Origin: Paraburkholderia sp. Ac-20340
GTDB lineage: Bacteria > Pseudomonadota > Gammaproteobacteria > Burkholderiales > Burkholderiaceae
NCBI RefSeq assembly: GCF_017104965.1
Contig: NZ_JAAGPR010000020.1
Coordinates: 62,001-126,000 of the forward strand
DNA length: 64,000 nucleotides
Direction: 5' to 3'
The translations under genes were made by a program, and so were the position numbers. Below the pieces are notes generated by a model. The model worked only from the letters and a program-made list of their open reading frames with translations, had not been told where the DNA came from and made no database searches. Within the stretch, counting starts at the first letter, position 1. Each line of letters opens with the position of its first letter. Below are positions 51,304 through 60,393 of this stretch, piece after piece.

Positions 51304-52137
51304 TCAGGCCAGCACGGCCTGCGCCGACATCGTCAGCCAGCCTTCGTGGTCCTGCGCCCAGAGGTCGATGTGCCGGCCGTCCGCGGCGCGGCGTCCGCTG
51401 ACCGTGAAGCGGTGGCCGAGGAAGGTCGGCCGCACCGCCTTGAAACGGTATTCGCGCACGACGGCGTCAGGCATCGCGCGCGTCAGCGAATCGAGCAGCA
51501 AGGTGGCGATCAGCGGCCCGTGCACGACGAGGTCGGGATAGCCTTCCGTATTGCGCGCGTAATCGCGGTCGTAGTGAATGCGATGGCCGTTGAAGGTGAG
51601 CGCCGAATAGCGGAACAGCAGGACTTCGTTGGGCGCGATTTCGCGTTGCCAGTCGGCATCGGAAGGTGCTGCGAGCGGCGGCGGCAGGGCCGCTTGCCCA
51701 GGCTGCGCAGCTTCGCGATAAACGATGTCCTGCTCTTCGCGAATCAACGTGACGCCGTTGGCCTTGATCGCATGTTCGACGCTCACGAAAGCAAGACGCC
51801 CGCTGCGGCCGGTCTTGTGCTCGATGGAAAGCACGCGCGACACGCGCTCGGCCTGCGTGCCGACGATCAACGGCGCGTCGAAGGTGATACGCCCGCCTGC
51901 GGCCATGCGGCGCGGCAGGCCCAGATCGGGCAGGAAGCCGCCTTTTTGCGCGTGACCGTCGGGACCGAGTCCGGCTTGCGGCGCGGCGGACCAGAAGTAA
52001 AGCCAATGCAAGATGGGCGGCAGCGCGTCGCCTTCGCGCGGCGCGCTCGCACAATCGAGCGTGGCGGCCAGCGCGGCGGCGGGCGCAAGGGAAATGGTGT
52101 CGCGCACGGCTTCGAGCGTGGCGTGTTCGTCGTGCAT
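51304..52137 (-). CDS. HTD2/MaoC-like acyl-CoA hydratase (mesaconyl-C4-CoA hydratase type)
   Basis: The protein is 277 residues from the ATG at 52137, chosen because GGGAGA stands 5-10 bases upstream; ATGs at 52191 and 52290 lack this. The first half has the signature LPPILHWLYFWSAAPQAGLGPDGH and RRMAAGGRITF found in HTD2-like proteins. The second half is hot-dog-like with FRYSALTFNGHRIHYDRDYARNTEGYPDLVVHGPL (pieces RYSALTFNGHRIHYD and LVVHGPLIATLLL), which carries the hydratase Asp/His. It should hydrate the enoyl-CoA made by the dehydrogenase. First gene of the leftward operon, divergent from a LysR gene. Confidence 0.87.
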   Translation of the reverse strand: MHDEHATLEAVRDTISLAPAAALAATLDCASAPREGDALPPILHWLYFWSAAPQAGLGPDGHAQKGGFLPDLGLPRRMAAGGRITFDAPLIVGTQAERVSRVLSIEHKTGRSGRLAFVSVEHAIKANGVTLIREEQDIVYREAAQPGQAALPPPLAAPSDADWQREIAPNEVLLFRYSALTFNGHRIHYDRDYARNTEGYPDLVVHGPLIATLLLDSLTRAMPDAVVREYRFKAVRPTFLGHRFTVSGRRAADGRHIDLWAQDHEGWLTMSAQAVLA

Positions 52138-52247
52138 TGCTGTCTCCCGCGCCGTTACCGCTGGCGCATCGCAGTCGTGATCGGACGTCATCCGACGACT
52201 GTAGGCCAATGCCGCGCGCCAAGGAAATACGCATTGAATGTGCCGGT

Positions 52248-52264
52248 CATAGGAGTATCCTATG
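52248..52264. promoter_or_regulatory. LysR-type operator candidate between divergent genes
   Basis: CATAGGA and TCCTATG flank a 3-base centre, a near-perfect palindrome of 17 bp containing a T-N11-A core. It lies 25 bases before the LysR ATG and 111 bases from the hydratase start, which is the usual place for the recognition site of a LysR activator of a divergent operon. Confidence 0.6.
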
Positions 52265-52288
52265 GCCCTCGCATCGAGGGCTGTGACC

Positions 52289-53233
52289 ATGGACGTTCGT
52301 CAACTTCGCTATTTCGTCAACATCGTCGATTACGGCAGTTTGGGCAAAGCCGCGGAAAAACTCTTTGTGGCGCAGCCATCGCTGAGCCAGCAGATCGCGA
52401 AGCTGGAAGACGATCTGGGCGTGCCGCTGCTCGTACGCAGCCCGCAAGGCGTGAAGCCCACGGCGTCCGGGCAGGCGCTCTACCGGCACGCGCGGCTCGT
52501 GCTGCATCAGATGGAACAGTTGCGCCAGGAAGTGCGCGAAGGCGCGGGCGCGGAATCGGGCACGGTCGCCATCGGCTTGCCGACGACGATGGCGTCCGTG
52601 CTGGCGATGCCGGTGTTCGAACGTGTGCGCGAGCGTTTTCCGGGCATCCGTCTGCAGTTCTTCGAAAGCATGAGCGGCTATCTGAACGAACTGCTCGCCA
52701 ACGGCCGCCTCGATCTGGCCATTCTCTTTCGCGACACGCCCACGCCCGGCATCTCGGCCTTGCCGGTGCTCGACGAAGAACTGTATGTCATGGGCGAACC
52801 CGGCGTGCCGGCGCGTGCGCGCACCTGCACGCTGGCCTCGCTCGCCGATGTGCCGCTGGTGGCGCCGGGCGTGGCGAACGGCCTGCGCCTGTTGATCGAG
52901 CGCACGTTTGCGCGCGAACAGGTGCCGCTGAATATCATCGCCGATATCGACTCGTTGCCGATGTTGCTCTCGGCGGCACAATCGGGCGCGGCGAGCACGA
53001 TCCTGCCTGCTTCGGCGCTGGCATTGCGTGCGAGCACGGAGCGGCCAAAGATGCGCCGCATTGTCGATCCGATGATCCGGCGCCCGGCGAGCATCTGCTG
53101 GCCGAATGCCTTGCCGGTGAGTTCGGCGTCGCTGGCCGTGCGGCGCACGATCTGCGAATTGATCGAGGAATTACGCGCGAGCGGAACGTGGACGGGAATC
53201 GAATTGCGCGAGGCGGGGATGGCGGCGGGCTGA
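52289..53233 (+). CDS. LysR-family transcriptional regulator, divergent from the acyl-CoA operon
   Basis: The protein is 314 residues from the ATG at 52289; nine further in-frame codons upstream are unlikely. The helix-turn-helix is VNIVDYGSLGKAAEKLFVAQPSLSQQIAKLEDDLGV (core KAAEKLFVAQPSLSQQIAKL). The effector domain begins near residue 90 (GTVAIGLPTTMASVLAMPV). It resembles the Nac/CynR-like branch by eye. The palindrome at 52248-52264 lies in the shared promoter region, so control of the hydratase-dehydrogenase-transferase operon is very likely. Confidence 0.9.
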   Translation: MDVRQLRYFVNIVDYGSLGKAAEKLFVAQPSLSQQIAKLEDDLGVPLLVRSPQGVKPTASGQALYRHARLVLHQMEQLRQEVREGAGAESGTVAIGLPTTMASVLAMPVFERVRERFPGIRLQFFESMSGYLNELLANGRLDLAILFRDTPTPGISALPVLDEELYVMGEPGVPARARTCTLASLADVPLVAPGVANGLRLLIERTFAREQVPLNIIADIDSLPMLLSAAQSGAASTILPASALALRASTERPKMRRIVDPMIRRPASICWPNALPVSSASLAVRRTICELIEELRASGTWTGIELREAGMAAG

Positions 53234-53238
53234 GGTGA

Positions 53239-53272
53239 AACGCGAAGCGCCGCCACGGACGCTTCGCGTTAA
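53239..53272. terminator. Bidirectional terminator
   Basis: An 11-bp perfect stem AACGCGAAGCG / CGCTTCGCGTT with a 10-base loop, then AAAA on one side. It lies between the convergent LysR and PRC-barrel genes. Confidence 0.8.
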
Positions 53273-53310
53273 AACACGCTTAAAACAGGCTGCAAATATG
53301 CCGGACCGGC

Positions 53311-53760
53311 TTATTGCGCAGCCTTGGTGCTGGCGTCCACGCGCTTGGGCTTGGGCGGCGATTCGATCTTTGCGTACTGGAATGCCGGCGTGGCCTTGAG
53401 CGCATCCTTGGTCGCGCCCGGCAGATAGAGATTGCCGCTGCGCACTTCGAGCGAGGCGATGGGCACCGCCACATCATGCACGCCCACGCCGAGGAAACCA
53501 CCCGCCGAGACGATGGCCGCCGACACCGAGCCGTCCGGCGCGACGATCAGGTCGCGCACCGTGCCGACTTTCGCGTTCTCGTCGTTATAGACCGTCTTGC
53601 CGAGCACACTTTTCTTCACGCTCCAGCCTTCCAGCAAGGCCTGCGATTGCTCGACCGTCACGCTCAGGGGCTGCGCGCCCGCGACTTGCGCCTGGGCGCT
53701 TGCGCTGGCTACACCTGCGGCTATCACGGCGGCCGCCAACATCGTCATGCGAAAAGACAT
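53311..53760 (-). CDS. PRC-barrel domain protein, exported
   Basis: The protein is 149 residues. A signal peptide (MLAAAVIAAGVASASAQA) precedes a PRC-barrel-like domain with VYNDENAKVGTVRDLIVAPDGSVSAAIVSAGGFLGVG (core KVGTVRDLIVAPDGSVSAAI) followed by HDVAVPIASLEV. The C-terminus is lysine- and proline-rich. Periplasmic PRC-barrel proteins of Burkholderiaceae are common and their role is unknown. A long hairpin terminator lies 39 bases past its stop. Confidence 0.8.
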   Translation of the reverse strand: MSFRMTMLAAAVIAAGVASASAQAQVAGAQPLSVTVEQSQALLEGWSVKKSVLGKTVYNDENAKVGTVRDLIVAPDGSVSAAIVSAGGFLGVGVHDVAVPIASLEVRSGNLYLPGATKDALKATPAFQYAKIESPPKPKRVDASTKAAQ

Positions 53761-53912
53761 TTATCGAGCTCCTGATCCAGGGTAAGGGCGCGGCGGGGCC
53801 GCATCAAAGACATCGGATTGACATACTAGCGGGATTGAAAAAACGCTGCGCTTAAGCGGGATAAGCGCAGGCTTTCCTTCTCTACCGCCGTGCCGATACC
53901 CCCGCACGCGCG

Positions 53913-54935
53913 TCACGGAATGCGCGTGCGCGTCACGTCCACGACCTGATCGTCGCTCTCGAATAGCTGCGCCGGCGTGGGCGCTTTGGCAAGCCACGCG
54001 TTCTTCCAGATCATCAGCAGGTGATAGTAGAGCCGCAGGCTCAGCCCGAATCGATATGCATAGAGATGCGTCAGTGCGAGACTGAGCCCGGCGCGGCCCT
54101 GGCGGTTGCGGGCATGCAGCGACACCACAATCGGCACGAGCCTGCGCAGCGCGAGGCGGCGAGCCGGTTCGAGTTCGGGCGGCAAGGCGAGACTTTTCAG
54201 AAAGTGCCATGCGGCCATCGACGCGGCGCTTGGCGTGTGGCGCGTCGCCTGCGAAACCGAATGCCCGGTCTTGCGATAGCAGGAAACATAATCGTCGACG
54301 TAACAGACTGCACGCGCGGCCAGACATAAACGCACGCCAAAAACGAAATCGCAGCACACCTCCAGTTGCGTATTCGCAGGCACGTCATAGCCGATGCGTT
54401 TCACCAGCGCGGCATCGGCCAGCCAGCCGTTGTTCGGAAACATCTGCACGATGCCCGTGCGTCCCGCGAGGCGTTGCACACCGGCCGCAGCAGGCGTGCG
54501 GTGATACGCCTCGTTCATGCGCCGGCTCGCCGGGACATCGATACGCCCTTGTGCATCGGCTTCATATTGATTGCCAAAGGCGACGTCGATGTCGGGATGC
54601 CGCGTCCATTGCTCGAGCAAGCGCGCGATCGCGTGTTCGAGCAGAAAGTCGTCGTCGTGAATCAGCAGGATCTTGTCGCCGCTGGCGCGCGCAAAGAGAC
54701 TCGCGACATTGCGCGCCTGACCCAGCGCGGGCACGTTGCGCCGGTACAGCACGCGAGGATCGTGTCCATAGTGCTGCGCGATCAGTCGCGCCGTGGACGT
54801 ATCGGGCGAATCGTCGCCGATCACGATCTCGATGTTCGTATGCGTCTGCGCCAGGCACGATTCGATGCAGTGAATCAGCAGATCCGGCCGATTGCACGTG
54901 GGCAGACAGATGGAGACGCTGGTTGTTATCGTCAT
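53913..54935 (-). CDS. Glycosyltransferase family 2
   Basis: The protein is 340 residues from the ATG at 54935 (GGGGTAGG upstream); the frame extends ten codons further. The GT-A fold is clear: VSICLPTCNRPDLLIHCIESCLAQT, IEIVIGDDSPD, and the metal-binding KILLIHDDDFLLE (DDD). It probably uses a nucleotide sugar to extend a surface glycan. No other glycan gene is adjacent, and the substrate is unknown. A 15-bp palindrome GTTCGC-ATT-GCGAAC lies at 54971-54985, 36 bases before the start. Confidence 0.88.
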   Translation of the reverse strand: MTITTSVSICLPTCNRPDLLIHCIESCLAQTHTNIEIVIGDDSPDTSTARLIAQHYGHDPRVLYRRNVPALGQARNVASLFARASGDKILLIHDDDFLLEHAIARLLEQWTRHPDIDVAFGNQYEADAQGRIDVPASRRMNEAYHRTPAAAGVQRLAGRTGIVQMFPNNGWLADAALVKRIGYDVPANTQLEVCCDFVFGVRLCLAARAVCYVDDYVSCYRKTGHSVSQATRHTPSAASMAAWHFLKSLALPPELEPARRLALRRLVPIVVSLHARNRQGRAGLSLALTHLYAYRFGLSLRLYYHLLMIWKNAWLAKAPTPAQLFESDDQVVDVTRTRIP

Positions 54936-55336
54936 GGGCCTACCCCAACAGAAAGAGCTAAGCAAAAGAGGTTCGCATTGCGAACGTCATCTGGCTGGCA
55001 TGACGGTACGGGATCAAAATCCGAAAGAAATTGAAAATAAATCGCAAGGTACGCCGATGCGGGAAAACGCTGATTTAAAAGGATTTAATTCGAAATCATC
55101 AGACGATTTAAAGGAAAAGCCATGTTGCGATGCAAACAGTGGCCTTGCAGATCGCTAACGGTTTGCAGCGGAAAATGGCACTGATTCGCAACTGCGTTCA
55201 AGGCCTGCGCGCGACGCCCCAATATTCCTTCAAGCTCGTTTAGCATCTTGGCTTCAAAGCGGCCGCGTTGCAGCGCGTGCCTGCTGAATGGATCCTGCTT
55301 CGACCTGCATTGACTGGCTTTAAGCCAACCGCCGCC
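54936..55336. other. Divergent intergenic region with a palindrome
   Basis: About 400 bases separate the glycosyltransferase and the FUSC-like gene. The palindrome GTTCGCATTGCGAAC (54971-54985) is an operator candidate for the glycosyltransferase. The rest is AT-rich at the left end and GC-rich near 55250, with no credible gene. Confidence 0.45.
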
Positions 55337-56443
55337 ATGACGCCCAACTCATACGTCCATAAACCGCTCACGCCATTTCGTCGCGCGCTCGCGCGCTTCT
55401 CGCTTTCGGAAATGGCGAAGTACACCAAGCTCACACTCGGCATGTGGATTGGCTTCGCGATTCCCTATCACTACGGTTATCCCGATGCGGCCGTCGCGCT
55501 CGCCGGCTCGACCATGCTGACGCTCGCGCTCGGCAGTTCCATTTCGGCGGCGCGCGGCTATTTCTACAAGCGCGTGACGTCGAATCTGGTCGCCATGCCA
55601 ATCGGCACATTGCTGATCTGGCTCACTGCGCCGCATCTCTGGCTGGGCGTTTTGCTGCTGCCGCTGGTGATCTTTACGATCGTGCGCATCAAGCCTTCGG
55701 TGTTCCAGATGACCAGCATCACCGTGCCGATGACGCTCGTGCTCTACACCGGCGAACATATTCCGTTGCTCGAACAACGATTGATCGGCGTGGTGCTGGG
55801 CATGCTGCTCGGTTTCGTGATCCAGCAACTCGTGTTTCCGCCCGATCATGGTTATTGGGCCAACACGCTCGTCAACGAAGGCAATGAACGCGCGCTCAAA
55901 CTGCTCGACGATATCGCCAGCGGCACGCTCGATCATGCGCAGTTGCGCGCCTCGACCGCCGCGCTGCGTAAAGCGAGCAGCAATCTGAAAGAAGCGCACG
56001 ATCTTCTCAAGGCCGATCTCGCGCAGTCGTGGGTGTCGCCGCATCTCGAACGCAATCGCGTGCGCGAGCCGTTGTTCTGGTGTTATCACGAACTGTTCGA
56101 TTCGGTGGTCAACTTCCTGGAGACTTTCGACACCTTCAACGCGCAATTCGAAACGCTCAATACGCAATGGAAAGACGACTTCCGCCAGGGGCTCGCGCGG
56201 CTCGTCGAAGCGCATCGGCAACTTGCGCAGGTGGCCGATCTGCGCGTCGAGCGGCCGGAACTGACGATGCGGCCTTTGCCGATGTCCGCGCTGCATGCGC
56301 TGGTGGACGCGCTGCCCGCATCGGGCGTCTACACCAGCGTGTATCTGGGCCACCTCACGGGCTACGGCATTCTGCTTTCGCGTCTGAACGAAATGCATAC
56401 CGAACATCTGGGCGATGCCATCCAGCAGAGCGCGACGCCTTGA
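55337..56443 (+). CDS. FUSC/aromatic-acid-exporter-like membrane protein
   Basis: The protein is 368 residues from the ATG at 55337. The N-terminal half has several membrane helices (YTKLTLGMWIGFAIPYHYGY, VALAGSTMLTLALGSSI, LGVLLLPLVIFTIVRI, LIGVVLGMLLGFVIQQLVF). A soluble C-terminal half is rich in charged helices. This is the pattern of the ArAE/DUF939-type exporters of aromatic carboxylates, though half-size compared with classic FUSC proteins. The ribosome site is weak; an upstream in-frame start at 55268 is possible. It stands alone, upstream of the cysteine desulfurase gene. Confidence 0.78.
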   Translation: MTPNSYVHKPLTPFRRALARFSLSEMAKYTKLTLGMWIGFAIPYHYGYPDAAVALAGSTMLTLALGSSISAARGYFYKRVTSNLVAMPIGTLLIWLTAPHLWLGVLLLPLVIFTIVRIKPSVFQMTSITVPMTLVLYTGEHIPLLEQRLIGVVLGMLLGFVIQQLVFPPDHGYWANTLVNEGNERALKLLDDIASGTLDHAQLRASTAALRKASSNLKEAHDLLKADLAQSWVSPHLERNRVREPLFWCYHELFDSVVNFLETFDTFNAQFETLNTQWKDDFRQGLARLVEAHRQLAQVADLRVERPELTMRPLPMSALHALVDALPASGVYTSVYLGHLTGYGILLSRLNEMHTEHLGDAIQQSATP

Positions 56444-56597
56444 CGGCTTCGCTCCAGCAGCCGTTTTTCCGCACCTGCGCGGCAAAGAGAAAATTATTCT
56501 TCGAAGCCGGAAAGGCGGCGCCTAATTTGGAACCACTTTCTCCGGCCTGCCGCGTAGCATAGGTCCCCATTCCAGACGCAATCGGACAAGAAACAGA

Positions 56598-57752
56598 ATG
56601 GGCGACACACTGCATTACTTCGACTACGCGGCCACGACGCCGGCCGACCCGCGCGTGATCGCGGCCATGTGCGAATGCCTCGGCATGGACGGCGCGTTCG
56701 GCAATCCGGCCTCCAGTTCGCACGCCGCGGGCGTGAAGGCGCGCGGTCTCGTGGAGAAGGCGCGTGCGCAGGTGGCCGCGCTGATCGGTGCATCGGCCGA
56801 TGAAATCGTCTGGACCTCGGGCGCGACCGAGTCGAACAATCTCGCCCTCAAGGGTTTTGCAGAAACCGCCACGCGCCGCCATCTGGTCACGAGCTGCCTC
56901 GAACACAAGGCGATTCTCGACACCATGGCGAGCCTCGAACAGCGCGGCATGACGGTCAGCTACGTGCTCCCGGACGCCAGCGGCAACATCGGCGTGCAAG
57001 CCGTGAAAGCCGCCTTGCGCGCCGACACCGGCCTGGTTTCGCTGATGCTCGTGAACAACGAGATCGGCACGTTGACGGATATCGCCGCGATTGCGCCGCT
57101 CGTGCACGAAGCGGGCGCGCTGCTGCACGTGGATGCGGCGCAGGCACTCGGCAAGACGCCGATCGACGTGAAGGCGATGGGCATCGATCTGCTGTCGATG
57201 TCGGCGCACAAGGTCTATGGGCCCAAGGGCATCGGCGCGCTGTACGTGAGCCGTGAAGCGGCCGCGCGCATTGCGCCGCAGATGCACGGCGGCGGCCACG
57301 AGCGCGGGCTGCGCTCGGGCACGCTGGCGACGCATCAGATCGTCGGCATGGGGGTGGCCTGCGCGCTGGCGTCGGAACAGATGGACGCCGATACGCAGCG
57401 TATCGCCGGCCTCGCGCAGCAACTGCTCGATGGTCTGCACGACCTGGATATCGTCACGCAGAACGCGCGCAACGCCCGCCGCATTCCGCACACGCTGAGC
57501 CTGACGATCGGCTCGAACGGCTTCTTCCCGTTCATGCTGGCCGCCGATCTGGCGGTGTCGTCGACTTCCGCGTGCAATTCGGCTTCGGGCGCGCCCTCGC
57601 ATGTGCTCAGCGCAATCGGCCTGAATGCCGATGCCGCCAGCCGCACGCTGCGTTTCAGCCTCGGCCGTTACACCACGACGCAGGATGTCGACCATGCAAT
57701 CGGCTGTATTCGCACGGTGGTTGCGCAATGTGCGCCTCGCGTGACGGCGTGA
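56598..57752 (+). CDS. Cysteine desulfurase, IscS/NifS-like
   Basis: The protein is 384 residues. The PLP-dependent fold and active site are complete: FDYAATTPADPRVIAAM, SGATESNNLALKGFA, HVDAAQALGKTPIDV, the PLP lysine K205 in SAHKVYGPKGIGALY, and the active-site cysteine Cys326 in SSTSACNSASGAPS. The spacing fits the IscS/NifS group I type. It provides sulfur for Fe-S clusters or thio-cofactors. No iscU or iscR lies nearby, so it is not the main isc operon; it may serve a specialised pathway. Confidence 0.9.
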   Translation: MGDTLHYFDYAATTPADPRVIAAMCECLGMDGAFGNPASSSHAAGVKARGLVEKARAQVAALIGASADEIVWTSGATESNNLALKGFAETATRRHLVTSCLEHKAILDTMASLEQRGMTVSYVLPDASGNIGVQAVKAALRADTGLVSLMLVNNEIGTLTDIAAIAPLVHEAGALLHVDAAQALGKTPIDVKAMGIDLLSMSAHKVYGPKGIGALYVSREAAARIAPQMHGGGHERGLRSGTLATHQIVGMGVACALASEQMDADTQRIAGLAQQLLDGLHDLDIVTQNARNARRIPHTLSLTIGSNGFFPFMLAADLAVSSTSACNSASGAPSHVLSAIGLNADAASRTLRFSLGRYTTTQDVDHAIGCIRTVVAQCAPRVTA

Positions 57753-57786
57753 GCGCATAGCAGCGCAAAAAGCCGCGTAAAGTAGC

Positions 57787-57834
57787 GGGCACGCGTGTGC
57801 CCCTCGGCGCCGCCTGGAGTATTCCCGGCGGCGC
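57787..57834 (+). terminator. Tandem hairpins downstream of the cysteine desulfurase gene
   Basis: GGGCAC/GTGCCC with a 4-base loop (57787-57802) is followed by GCGCCGCC/GGCGGCGC with a 12-base loop (57807-57834). Each could weaken transcription into the ROK gene; a U-tract is only short. Confidence 0.5.
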
Positions 57835-57872
57835 GCGTGTTTTGACGGGCGCATTGGCGACACTCTGCGAAT

Positions 57873-58886
57873 GTGAGCGCACCGATGCCCGTATCTTCCG
57901 CTTCTCTTTCCACCTCGCTCTATACCGCCGATATCGGCGGCTCGTTCATGCGCCTCGCGGCCCACGCGCCCGACGGCACGCTCACGCTGCTCGCGAAGCA
58001 GCCGACGCCCGCGCACGACTGGCCCCAGTTTGCCGACACGCTCGCGTCGATGCTCGCAGCGCATGCGCATCTCGACATGGAACAGCAGCGCGCGCCGCTC
58101 GCGCTCTCCATCGCCGGGCTGATCGATCCGCTCGACGGCACGGCGCTCTGCGCCAACATTCCCTGCATCACCGGGCGCAAGCTCGCCGGCGAACTCTGCG
58201 CGCGGCTCGGTCGTGAGGTGTTCGCGGCCAATGACGCCGATTGCCTCGCGCTCGCCGAAGCCGTTTCCGGTGCGGGCGCGGGCCATCGCGTGGTGTTCGC
58301 CGCCGTGCTGGGCACGGGCGTCGGCGGCGGTCTGGTCGCCGATGGCCGCTTGATACGCGGTGCGGGCGGCGTGACGGGCGAGTGGGGCCACGGGCCGATC
58401 GTGAGTACGCAGTGTTTCGTCGACGCAGAAGCGGGAGGCGAACGAACGCTCATCGCCGTGCCGCGTTTTGCGTGCGGCTGCGGCCAGACCGGCTGTGTCG
58501 ATACGATTGGCGGTGCGCGCGGCATCGAGCGCCTGCATGCGCATCTGCATGGCGCGAACATCGAGAGCCGCACGATCCTCGCCGCGTGGTCGCAAGGCGA
58601 CGCCGCTGCCACGCGCACGCTCGACGTCTGGCGCGAACTGGTCGCGGAGCCGCTGGCCGCGCTCGTCAACGTGACGGGTGCGTCGGTTGTGACGGTGGGC
58701 GGCGGGCTGGCATCGGCGGGCGCGCTGATCGGGCGGCTCGATCAAGCCGTGCGCGCGCGCGTGCTGTATCGGCGCGAACAGCCGCTGGTCGTGCCGGGCC
58801 GCTATCGCGAGGAAGGCGGTTTGATCGGCGCGGCGGGGCTCGCGCGCCAGGCGTCATCCACGAATACGGAGCGAGTATCGCCATGA
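57873..58886 (+). CDS. ROK-family kinase/sugar-binding protein
   Basis: The protein is 337 residues from GTG at 57873; an ATG at 57885 is a close alternative. ROK features are DIGGSFMRLAAHAPDG (ATP-binding), LSIAGLIDPLDGTAL, FAANDADCLALAEAV (catalytic aspartate region), AAVLGTGVGGGLVADG, and the zinc motif CGCGQTGCVDTIGGARG. The protein likely phosphorylates a hexose or hexosamine. It overlaps cutC by four bases (ATGA), so the two are coupled. No DNA-binding domain is seen, so it is a kinase rather than a ROK repressor. Confidence 0.88.
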   Translation: MSAPMPVSSASLSTSLYTADIGGSFMRLAAHAPDGTLTLLAKQPTPAHDWPQFADTLASMLAAHAHLDMEQQRAPLALSIAGLIDPLDGTALCANIPCITGRKLAGELCARLGREVFAANDADCLALAEAVSGAGAGHRVVFAAVLGTGVGGGLVADGRLIRGAGGVTGEWGHGPIVSTQCFVDAEAGGERTLIAVPRFACGCGQTGCVDTIGGARGIERLHAHLHGANIESRTILAAWSQGDAAATRTLDVWRELVAEPLAALVNVTGASVVTVGGGLASAGALIGRLDQAVRARVLYRREQPLVVPGRYREEGGLIGAAGLARQASSTNTERVSP

Positions 58887-59608
58887 CTGTTCTGCTCGAA
58901 GTTTGCGTCGATAGCGTCGATGGCCTGCAAGCGGCCATTGCGGGCGGCGCGGATCGCATCGAATTGTGTTCGGCGCTCGATCTTGGCGGGCTCACGCCGG
59001 TGCCGGGCCTGATCGCCGCGGCTGCGCGCGCGCCGGTGCCGGTCTACGCGATGATCCGCCCGCACGCCGCCTCGTTCGTCTGGACGCCCGCCGATGCCGC
59101 CGCGATGCTGGCGGACATCGACGCCATGCGCACAGCGGGACTTGCGGGCGTGGTGCTCGGCGCGGCGCTGCCCGACGGCGCGCTCGACGTGGCCTTGCTG
59201 CAGGAACTGCGCGCGCGCTCGCAAGGGCTTGGCGCCACGCTGCATCGCGTATTCGATCTCGTGCCCGATCCGGCGCGCGCACTGGAAGCGGCGATTTCGC
59301 TGGGCTTCGAGCGCATCCTCACTTCAGGCGGCGCGGCGCGTGCCGAGGCCGGTCTGGCAGCGCTTGGCGCACTCGCGCGCCAGGCGGCGGGCCGTATCGG
59401 CATCATGCCGGGCAGCGGCGTTTCGGCGGGCAACGTGGCGAGCATCGTGCAGGCCGTGGGCGCGAGCGAGATTCACGCTTCGTGCCGCGCGGCCTTCACC
59501 TGCGACGACAGCAAGGGCGTAGAACTGGGCTTTTTCCCCGCGCGCCAGGGCAAAACATCGGCGAACGCGGTGCGCTTGCTCAAGGACGCGCTCGCCGCGA
59601 TCGGCTAA
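58883..59608 (+). CDS. cutC: CutC family protein
   Basis: The protein is 241 residues with a TIM-barrel layout typical of CutC: LEVCVDSVDGLQAAIAGGADRIELCSALDLGGLTPV (core GADRIELCSALDLGGLTP), YAMIRPHAASF, HRVFDLVPDPARALEA, ILTSGGAARAEAGL and GSGVSAGNVASIV. CutC was linked to copper handling in E. coli, but the evidence is weak, and the family may have another role. It starts four bases before the ROK kinase stop, and this pairing suggests a sugar-related job. Only the family assignment is firm. Confidence 0.9.
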   Translation: MTVLLEVCVDSVDGLQAAIAGGADRIELCSALDLGGLTPVPGLIAAAARAPVPVYAMIRPHAASFVWTPADAAAMLADIDAMRTAGLAGVVLGAALPDGALDVALLQELRARSQGLGATLHRVFDLVPDPARALEAAISLGFERILTSGGAARAEAGLAALGALARQAAGRIGIMPGSGVSAGNVASIVQAVGASEIHASCRAAFTCDDSKGVELGFFPARQGKTSANAVRLLKDALAAIG

Positions 59609-59645
59609 GGCTCGAGAAGCGAGCGCGCTTCAAGCTAAATGTCGA

Positions 59646-60311
59646 TCACGAAATCGGCTGCGAATCGGCGGTGGGATTGCCCAGATCGTCGGTCGGCAGC
59701 CATTGCTGGTCGAACGCGGCCACATAGAGCGCCCATTGCGGTTGCCCGAGATCGACGAGCAGCGCGCCGTCCTGCCAGATGTCGTTGTGATCGTTGCTGT
59801 CGTCGCCCGGACGATGTATGAACGCGCCCTTCGAACCCTGGTTCATGTGGACGTCGTGCACGCCGTCGCCCTCGCTATAGAAACGGCCGAACACGTAGAC
59901 GTCGTTGCCCGCCTGCTGGGCGCGCTGCAACAGTCGTTCTAGCGTGGCCACCGGTTCGACGGAACTGGAGCCGTCCATCACGTCGCTGTCGCGCCATTTG
60001 CCGGTGTTGGCGAGGAAATCGCTGCGCTGGAAGTCGATGGCGGGCAACGCGGCCTGGCCCGTGAGGTTCTGCGAACCGGAGGCGGCGTCCTTGAGCGTTG
60101 CCAGAATCTCGTGACGGAAATCGAACAGCAGTTTGTATTTGAGCAAGTCGTCCGCGTCGGTGGTGCCGACGTTCACGGCGACGTCCCACTGCGCGCCCGC
60201 CACCGAAAGACCGAAGTGCAGATGGTATTGCACTTCATGCGGCCGCCGCGTCGACTTGAGTTGCGGCGCCGACACGATCTTGCCCTTCGCATAGCCATAG
60301 GGAAGCGACAT
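59646..60311 (-). CDS. DUF2278 (YukJ-like) family protein
   Basis: The protein is 221 residues. The start MSLPYGYAKGKIV and the segments YHLHFGLSVAGAQWDVAVNVG, DVYVFGRFYSEGDGVHDVHMNQGS and WQDGALLVDLGQPQWALYVAAFDQQWLPTDD (read as two parts) match the DUF2278 pattern. No function is established. It is convergent with cutC (stops 37 bases apart) and lies 82 bases after the DUF1697 gene on the same strand. A GGAGACGTGAACG site precedes the ATG. Confidence 0.82.
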   Translation of the reverse strand: MSLPYGYAKGKIVSAPQLKSTRRPHEVQYHLHFGLSVAGAQWDVAVNVGTTDADDLLKYKLLFDFRHEILATLKDAASGSQNLTGQAALPAIDFQRSDFLANTGKWRDSDVMDGSSSVEPVATLERLLQRAQQAGNDVYVFGRFYSEGDGVHDVHMNQGSKGAFIHRPGDDSNDHNDIWQDGALLVDLGQPQWALYVAAFDQQWLPTDDLGNPTADSQPIS

Positions 60312-60393
60312 CGTTCACGTCTCCACTAAAGAAACGCACCATCGTAGGCGTGTTGCGTGACAGTTTTGCTGCGGACCAGCCGCGCGCCGGGTC

